Source: Phoronis ovalis
Taxonomy: Eukaryota > Phoronida > Phoronidae
Direction of reading: 5' to 3'
Assembly (NCBI GenBank): GCA_028565635.1
Contig: JAOXYB010065167.1
Coordinates: 8,376-24,561, forward strand
DNA: 16,186 bases
The notes beneath the pieces were generated by a model. That model saw only the letters and a list, made by a program, of their open reading frames with translations, did not search any database and had not been told where the DNA came from. A program made the translations under genes and the position numbers. Shown here one piece after another: positions 1-9,200 of this stretch. Position 1 is the stretch's first letter. Each line of letters begins with the position of its first letter.

Positions 1-99
1 GTGGTCATATCCTCCACCCTATGTGGTCATATCCTCCACCCTATGTGGTCATATCCTCCACCCTATGTGGTCATATCCTCCACCCTATGTGGTCATATC
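1..99. repeat. 22-bp minisatellite, cut by window edge
   Basis: Four perfect 22-bp copies start at 1, 23, 45 and 67, followed by a partial fifth copy from 89 that diverges at 100. The unit begins gtggtcatatcctccaccct. All copies are identical, so the array is young or homogenised. It lies in the SBNO intron upstream of the first visible exon. The true length is unknown because the array runs off the left edge. Confidence 0.95.
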
Positions 100-164
100 T
101 TGGTGAAGGTCACTGTGTTATGTATTGATCAGCAAACTACAAAAGTTCAATGTTTTTCTTCCAG

Positions 165-259
165 TGTGTTGTAATTGGATTGCAGTCAACTGGTGAAGCC
201 AGGACTTTGGAGCAGCTGGAGGAGCATGGAGAGCTAACAGACTTTGTGTCAACTGCAAA
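165..259 (+). CDS. SBNO: SBNO exon: [13 protein letters not shown] block
   Basis: The exon starts after ttcttccag in phase 0 with TGT and ends before donor gtaagt (phase 2 out). It encodes [20 protein letters not shown] and then [11 protein letters not shown]. This block is nearly invariant between SBNO proteins. It is the first exon visible; earlier exons are outside the window. Confidence 0.95.
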
Positions 260-3200
260 GTAAGTACTAACAAGGCAAACAGAGTTTGACATATAAGTGT
301 TGAATCTTTCCGAGCATAAATCTTTATCTATTCACTGCATAAAACTTTTAAAGGTATTAGAACATTTAGTCAGTTACTTTATAATTTCTTATTTTGAGTG
401 ATGAAAAGGGATCAATGTCCTACTCAGGTATTTTAAACATTTTGCATTTATTATATGCAATAGACTATTTGCATGCACTTGGTGGAGCCACCAGTTACAG
501 ACCAAAACATTCCCATCATGTATCATTTTGTGAATGAGCAATGACGTAGTTCTGCATGCGCTCATGTGATTCATTCACTAAATTCTTCCTTCACATGCCG
601 AGCCAAAACCAAACAAAAAATTTTTTGTTCTTTGATCTAAGAAATACCCTCCTTTTTGTGAGCATATCAATATATAAACAACTATATAACAATATAGTTA
701 TTAATATATTTTTATTTTGTTAAACTTTCGCCAATTGCAGCTTTTCTAAAGTCAGATTAATAAAAAACAAATTTTGTGTATAGCTAAAGGACGCCAGTAT
801 TGAAAGGGTCTGACTGCAGTGCCCTCAAATGCATGCAAATAGTCTACTGCAAAATCCCAAGTGGAGTATCTTCTTATTATTAGGTATTATCTATTAATTG
901 TTTATAGCATGATTGCATTTATTTTGATTTCTTGTATTTCAGAGGTGTCTTTCAATCACTTGTGGAAAAGCATTTCCCAGCACCAAATGCAGGAAAAGTC
1001 TTTGATTTGTTTGGTATCGGCAAAAGCATTTTTGATGAATTACGAGATACGCCTCCTGCCTCCCCAAAAGCTACTAGATCAGGTGTGAAGAGAAAAAGAG
1101 GTAAATGTGATATTTGGCAGAGGCTACTGCATGCAATACATTATTCACAGTTTATTTCACAACTGGAGCAAAGTTTAAAATGTAATGACTTTACAAAGAG
1201 AACTATCAGGCCATCTTTCTGTTAATTTTGAAACAAAATGAGTCATTCTTTGTCAGTATGGAACGGAATTGTTTGAAAGGAGGCCACCTTGTACCTTTGT
1301 AACATTTTAGTACAGATTTTACTTTAAAATGTTAACATGGTAGCCATTGGTAACAGAATGTGTCATATCTCTGATTGTATCTAAGAGTTTGTTTGCAGCC
1401 AAAAAACGAGGCAACTGAAACATATTTTGTCAGAGATACGTAATACTGTTCCTTGGTCACTAATACAACAGAGTTAATCTGCCACTAATTAGCCAAACTT
1501 CAGACGGCACTAGTTTCTCGACTGGATGTCTATCTTTCAACTGGACTTTTGAATGTTAAGTTAGTTTGTTATCACTGTTATAGTCACATGATCATTGCTG
1601 TGAACTATTTTAACAGATAAAATTCTTTCCATTGTCATTTTAGCTGGCTCACGGAAAGCTAGGCAGGGTAAAAAGAAATATAAAGAATCTAATGCTGGCA
1701 ACAGTGACAGCGACTCTAGTGAATATGATCCATCTTCCGATGACTCTGAATCCGAGGAATCTGACTCGGAAAGCTCCGATTCCTTAGATGAAGAGGAAGA
1801 AGATGACTTCAATCCATTTGGAGGAAGTTCAGATAGTGATAATGGTAAGGGTGACTACAGTTATGTAGTGTTTGAGTTCTACTACAATTACCTTGCTGTT
1901 TGACCTGCTGTCCGTCTCAGTCATATGATGGAATAAAAAAAGGCACTGTTTGAATAATTTTACAGTGGGGAACATTCTTAATTTTATTTGATTACTGCAA
2001 GTGTTGTAAAGATGAAATGTGTGTCTAGTTTAAACCTGATGCTTTGTTCCAGCTGTAGTTTGAACTTCTGTAGAATAAAATAATTTTGTAATATCACATA
2101 TTGAAACTCAGTGAACATTAAATACTAAAAATAAAGCAATCATTACCTTAATTAACTGTTGGCTTACTGTGATAGTTCTTTAGATTTTTGTGTAAAATAG
2201 AATTTTGTTCTCATATTGAACTCCCTCAGTGTAGTCTAATCTGTGAATAAAGGCCACATAAGGAGTGTGACAAAGGCAGCCTTCAGATGCAGGTTTTTCA
2301 TATTCTCGCATCTTTCTCTTCACTTGATTATTGTTTAATATTTTTAGATTCCTGGATTAAAAAACGAAAACAAAAACGAAAATCAAAGCGCAAACTTAAA
2401 AAACCAAAATCGAAGAAAAACAAGGAAGAATCTTTTGATGATAAATTTGATCGAGCATTAGAAGCTGCAGGACTGAAACCAAGTGCCAAACCATTATCCC
2501 GCGATGCCTCTAGCAGTAGTCTAATCTCATTGTCTGGTAAGTTGTAGCATCTGGTCCGCTGAATGATTTAACCTCTCATGGTTTATATCAGCACCTGTGT
2601 TATCAGAGTTAACCTTTAAGATTAAAAACGAATGAAGATTGGGAAGTTGTAACATACTAAAGTACATATATATTCAGTAAATGTGTCAGTAATGCTGAAA
2701 TAAGAAACCATATTAAAGTGTCTTTTGGAGCTATCTTGTTGCTGATTTCTTTACCTTCGCTGTGGAATTTTCAGGTTTACGGAATAGTAATCCTTTAGCT
2801 GGCACAGTAGACGGCAAAGAACGAGCTCAGGAATTAAAACGAGAACTATTAAATGCTCTTGAAAAAGTTGGAGATAAGCTTCCACCTAATACATTGGATG
2901 AACTCATCGACTGCTTAGGAGGACCAGAAAATGTTGCTGAGGTATAAACTGCTGTATAAATTATATAATTTTCATGGTATTGAAAACTGAGAACAAAATT
3001 GTGTAGTTTGCCTACAGACAGATTTTTTAGAGAAATGTTGTTGCTTTGCTATCATCTTGTTGTTAGGGTATCTTTGTAATGTCCGGTTGAAAATAGATTA
3101 GATCTTGTTGTGGAAGTTAACATTAGCGAAAATTGATTAATTATGGATTAAAAGAAAGCAAATTCTCTGCTTCTAATCAGACCTTAGTCTGTTGAGTAAT

Positions 3201-6200
3201 CTGCTGTTGCAACACATCAGATTGCACTGTCTGGTAGAAGTTAGTAGTACGATATAATATCAGTCTTCTGTATCAAACATGAACAGTATGAGACCTTGAA
3301 GTTGTATTGTCACAGTAACTGTCGCCAAGACTTTTATTTAAAATCCCAATTTATTCCATTACTCGTAACTATGTTTTAGATGACGGGTCGTAAAGGTCGT
3401 GTTGTTAGTAATGATGACGGCAGTGTACAGTATGAGAGTCGTAGTGAATTAGACGTTCCATTAGAAGTCCTAAACCTTACAGAAAAGCAACGATTTATGG
3501 ATGGAGAAAAGGTAAGCTTTAATTTCTCTATCTATTTTACATTGGGTTTTGCCAAAACTATGTGTAAAACAGTTCTCAACGTGTGTTCCTGGCTCTAAAC
3601 TGAGTTTTATCGTTCTTTTTTGCCTAAACTTGATTTATTACCAACCATGTATATCATTTCACATTCTGAACCAATATTTCTATTGCCTATTGTGAAACTT
3701 TTCTGTTTCAGTTTGTGAATCATATTTTAACGTGTGTGGCTATAACTAATCTTGGAACAATGCATGTACTAATGCCTATACTCTAATCAGTAAATATGGC
3801 TACTTTCACCCTAAAATCTCATGCATCTGAGTAACCTTCCTGCTCCATTGGCACTTTGCTGCAATTTTCCAATGACTTATTTGTCAAGTAACTCGTACAA
3901 TTGTTATATTTTTTTAAGAATATTGCAATCATCTCAGAAGCTGCTAGCTCAGGAATCTCATTACAAGCTGACAGACGTGTCATAAACCAAAAACGTCGAG
4001 TTCATATAACATTGGAGCTTCCGTGGAGTGCTGACAGGGCCATACAACAGTTTGGTAAGTTACATATTGCCAAATGGTTCAGAACATGAACCTGTTTTAT
4101 TAATGTGGTCATACATATGTATCCTGCAAATGGAATATAGTGAGTTGTTAAACTTTTGCGAGGGAATGAAGAAAGAAGTCAGAATTACTGACTGGTTATC
4201 CAGTACCTGTTTCCATTTAGAAAGAACTTTTTTTATACAAAATCTTCATAATCTTAGGTTACAAGCTGATACTGTGAAAATACAATTATATTAAAATATA
4301 ACGTTTTGAGCTTTAGTACAGTGACTTTTTATAAAAAAGCCTGACAGTTCTTTCAGCCTTCAATTTCAAGTTAACATGTAACTTTGATTCTGATGGAGTA
4401 CTTTTCTTCTGCAATATTGTTTGTGCCATTGGATGCTTCTACAACTACAGATTAACTTATAATAATTAAAGTTAGCTGTTGCTATAAAGAGTGTTTGTAA
4501 GAAAACGTGCTATTGTAGCAGTAAATTTATAGCCAGTAAATAAATTAAACTTCATAATTAAATAAGATTGACTATTTTCAATGTGTGTTTCTTGCATTGT
4601 AGGTCGCACTCATAGATCCAATCAAGTTAATGCCCCTGAATATGTGTTCTTGATCTCGGAGTTAGCAGGAGAACAGAGATTCGCGTCCACGGTGGCTAAG
4701 AGATTAGAAAGTTTAGTAAGTGTCCTGCTTGCCTTTGAAACATGTATGTTTATAGTCCATACTACAGAAGTGGTTGTACAGGGGTACCACCATACCGTAC
4801 AGTATGCAGCCTTCTCATGAATAGCTGTTCCTGTACTGTACATATCTTATAAATTTACTATATAAATTATTTTAAAACTATAAGCTCGCAAAGTCAAAAA
4901 TTTGTTTTAAAATTAATAGACCATATTATTATCAGATTATTCAGAAATTTATATAGGGATCTAAACTCATATATAAACTCAATTTTTAACAAACAAAAAA
5001 TTAAAAATACAACAAGGGTCTAAACTTAGACTACAACCTCCCCTGTGATACTAAACAAGCATATATTCAGTAGAAATTATGACTAATATTCAAAATTAAA
5101 AACGGGTTTTTTTCTAGAAGTTTTCCAGTTGAATTTACTTCTTAATATAATATATTATAATGCATTTGCTCTATATTAAAATTTGTGTGCTGCAATTTTG
5201 TATCCAACTTTTTTTAAATCAGGTAAATCTTGGTTTATAGTGTACTTGAATAGCTGTTTGCATCTTTATACAAGCAGAAATTAGTGGGCAAAATGTCAAA
5301 AGGAATAGACATGAGAGAACTATAAGTGGCATTGATATGGTGCATATTTATTGTTTGGTTTAAATTCTTACATTGTAGGGTGCCTTAACCCATGGAGATA
5401 GAAGAGCCACGGAATCTAGGGACCTTAGTAGATTTAATTTTGATAATAAGGTAAGTGCAGTAAAATATGGTCTATCTGCTTAATGAAGCAAGTTAGAGTT
5501 ATTTTTGTGTCTAGTACAATTATATTACCTTAAAAGCGACACTTACCTCTTTTACTAGGATGTCATCAGATCAGTATGTTCCTGTTTCTCAGAATTGTGC
5601 CCCTCAAAACTGCGTTAATCTTTTTATAAAAACTCCTTTTGTTTGCCTGTGCCATGTGTTTTTGGTATATAAAACATGCATTCAAATAATTTCACACCGT
5701 TTCTTGATTAATTCTTTTATTTCAGTATGGTCGAGCTGCACTAGAAGCAGTCATGAAATCGGTGCTAGGCCATGAAAAACCTGTAGTACCTCCCCCTAAG
5801 AATTATAGCGGAGATTTTTTTGAAGGTAATGTTAAAATATTAATTGTTTTAAAATGGTCAAAATAAATCCCTAAAATTGATTTTAACAGGGTACTATAGT
5901 TAAAGCATGATACATATTGTCTTTCTGAATCTGAGTTACTTAGAAATAAAATATATTTCTTATAAAGAAATAAAAAAATTTAGACAGTACAGCCTTATTT
6001 TATTTTTATTTCCTTAGATTTTATTGTATGCTATAATTTTACTTAGCAATGAAAGCAAAACTAACGTACTGAAAAAATATCGTTCTGTTAGAATGTTTTA
6101 TATGTATTCGAAGTTATCCCTCCTGTATGTGTTCACTTGGGGATATTATTTCCTTTGTATTTCACCTTTTGACCTACTTTCGCGTTAGACTCGTGTTTGG

Positions 6201-9200
6201 CGTTTTATTGTAATTTTCTTATAGATGTAATTCAATTTTTATTTTTCGAGAATTTATAATTCAACATTAACCATAAACAATTGAAATATATGTATAAAAA
6301 TATTTAAAATGTAAATTCAGAAAAAAGGATTCATTTATGTCTGTTAAAATAAAGGTTAGTTTTCAGCTTGAGCAGAGTGGCGCAGTGGAAGCGTGCTGGG
6401 CCCATAACCCAGAGGTCCGTAGATCGAAACTACGCTCTGCTAAATTTTTATTTTTTTTTCAATTTATTCCAAGGAATTTCTGTTTTTTATTTTTTTATTA
6501 TGTCTGTTTTATCTTTTTTGTATCCTAAGATAAATAGTTCTGTTCCTGGTACTTCTATGAATATAAAAGCAGTACCGGTCACTAATCCTAAAGTGATAAT
6601 TTCTTGCAATAATAAAATGCTCTAAAAATATATCCAATGAAATAATTACCCTGATACATGTGTTCCTTTCAGATGTTAAAGATGGATTAATAGGTGTGGG
6701 CGTAGTCACAATAGACCCAAGGTGCAACATTCCAATGCTAGAGAAAGGTAAAACATATGTTATTTACTGAGTCACATTAAAGGAAAGTTGATATATTTTT
6801 ATGGAAGCAATGTAGAATGTTGTATGGTATAGTTGTGGTCATTCTGTCCATATGTACTGGCACTGGCTACCAATGATTTCTATAGTATGTAAATTTTGTA
6901 ATGTATTTTATAGTAAAATTTTATGTTTCCGTCAGTAATGGGTGTGACTAAAATCTTTCATAATCAATACTTCCTATATGTGTCTGGCACAAGCAATTAC
7001 TTTTCATTTCTTTATCGTTAATTTGTTTGCTGTTTAACTCCAGATTATAACAGCATGAGCAAGTTTTTGAACAGAATACTCGGAATGGAAGTAGAAATCC
7101 AAAATCGACTTTTCCAATACTTCACAGAAACGCTTGCAGCAGTAATATTCCAAGCTAAGAGAAATGGAAAGTGGGACTTGGGAATTTTAGGCAGGAAGCT
7201 ATATTTTATTTTATTCATGTAAAGTTGTACTTAAATGAAGAACAAACTTTTGTTTATACTTTTGCTTAATATTTATTTATCTTATATAGTATCTCTTGAT
7301 TTTGAAATAAAAATAAATTTAGTAATCAGAGTACATCCCTGATTTTTAAATGAAGAACTTCAATTATGATTTGAGTATAAACTTGTCATGGGAGATTTTC
7401 AGAACTTGAAATGCATGAAATATGTGTTATTCTCATGACATTGAAAGTTTTCATAACACCACTAGTAAGTGACTAGTAGTTAGATACATTAATTATGAAA
7501 AATAAATATGTCCTTCCAAAATTGTATTTTAGACTTAGGTTCGGGAAGTGAAAATGTGAAGGTTTTAGAGGTTCGAGCTTTCATGGCGCAATTTAGCGGA
7601 GGATCAGCAAAGACAAATCTACAGACAGTGAGTAGAAAATAAGCAATATTGTATGGTGTTTGTGTTATATTGTTTTTCTACAAGAAATCTTGCTGAAAAA
7701 TAAAACAATTTATGTGCATGTGCAATACTGATAGACAACCTGTAATCTTCTGTTAATAAAGGGTGAAAAACAGATTTTTTTTTTTACTGTAATAATGGTT
7801 TATTCTGTTTTGTAAATTAACATAAAATATACTAGTGAGATGCTAGTTACTTTGAATGTATTTTTACAAAGCGTGAAATCACTAGATCTTGTATTTCAAC
7901 AGAAGCTGTTCTTCATTTTGTGAATACCGCTACTACTACTGGGCATTTTCTTACCAGACCAAATGAAATTTGAACTTTTTTCTGATTTCAGGTCAGTGTA
8001 GAGCGTGGAATGTCATGGCAACAGGCACTGGACACATGGAGGTCACATACTGGTAGTGAAGATGGTTTCTATCTGTCATCAAAAGTGAGTCAAATGATTC
8101 TTTAAAGTCTGTGGGAAAGTACAGTTATATGGAACACGTTATGTTTGTACTCAATAAACATAATTTATTGATACAAAAAAAGCTTTTGATGCCCAACAAA
8201 TAGTGATGATGAATGCCGGTTTACATAGCTACATGTATTTTATTAAAATTGTACAATAAGCTTTACACTCATTATTTTATTCTCCATGTTATAATTCTAA
8301 TCAGAGCTATTTTTTGCAGTCGAGATTTGGCAAACGCACAGCTGTCTTAGTGGTAGCTATATCCGGTTCCAAAGCAAGAAAAGAAAAACTGTGCCACATT
8401 TACCGGCCCAATACAGGAATGCAGATAAGAGCAGAAATGTTACCGAACATAAAGAAAAAATATAAAAAGGTGAGGTATTAGTAAGTGCCATCAAATAATG
8501 AGTTGCTGGTATTTGTTCAGGATACATGTCGTTGAAAGTGCGTCGAATGGTTAGTTTCTCTATGTGAACATTGTACAACTGAAGGAAATCATAACTAGAT
8601 ATTGGCTTTTGTATTTACCCTTTGTATTAGTTGGAAGATCATGCTCAAAAGGTCAGAAACAGTAGTTACATGTAATGTCACCTCCTGCTCGTTATCAGTA
8701 TGATCCTTTGTACTTAAAGATAGAATTACATTGTAGTTATCTATTTTAGGCTTGGGTAGCAGATAAAAGTAAGACAACCAGACAAAACATTCTTAAAATA
8801 TGATCACATGCATTTTGCAAAGTATCAGAGGCTAGACGTTGCTTGTTGCCACGTACTGGTAGTTAACGAAAGTATCTCATTTGTTGTGTTTCAGGTTGTG
8901 TCAGATGAGGCTCAGATGTGTTGGGTTGACCAGTATGACTCTGCAGAGTCAAAATGTAGTCATGCTTACTGGTAAGTGTCAGTAACTCACATAAACTAAA
9001 TCGCACATTGATCAGCTAATTAAAGCCTCTGTTCTGTCACAGAATGTCTTGGCTGTTCAAATTTTTCAAAATTTAATGGCATAAACATGTCGAGTATAGT
9101 GTAATAATCTGTTAATAGACTATTTGTATGCACTTGGCATAACCACCAGTGGTGGACGTAAACATCCTCAGCATGTCCCATTGTGTGAATGAACAATGGC

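Noticed and set aside
1561-1812. Serine/glutamate-rich open frame on the minus strand (83 codons)
   Set aside because: It is the mirror of the acidic SBNO exon 1644-1844; its low complexity comes from the sense codons.
3380-3382. ATG as a possible start of a separate gene
   Set aside because: It follows a good acceptor and continues the SBNO reading frame; the methionine is internal in all family members.
5920-5935. Possible C/D snoRNA boxes in SBNO introns (tgatga/ctga-like matches, also near 8203)
   Set aside because: Boxes are imperfect or wrongly spaced and no terminal stem is visible.
8151-8171. Small perfect hairpin TCAATAAA-cataa-TTTATTGA in an SBNO intron
   Set aside because: Short and entirely A/T-rich; expected by chance in this composition.
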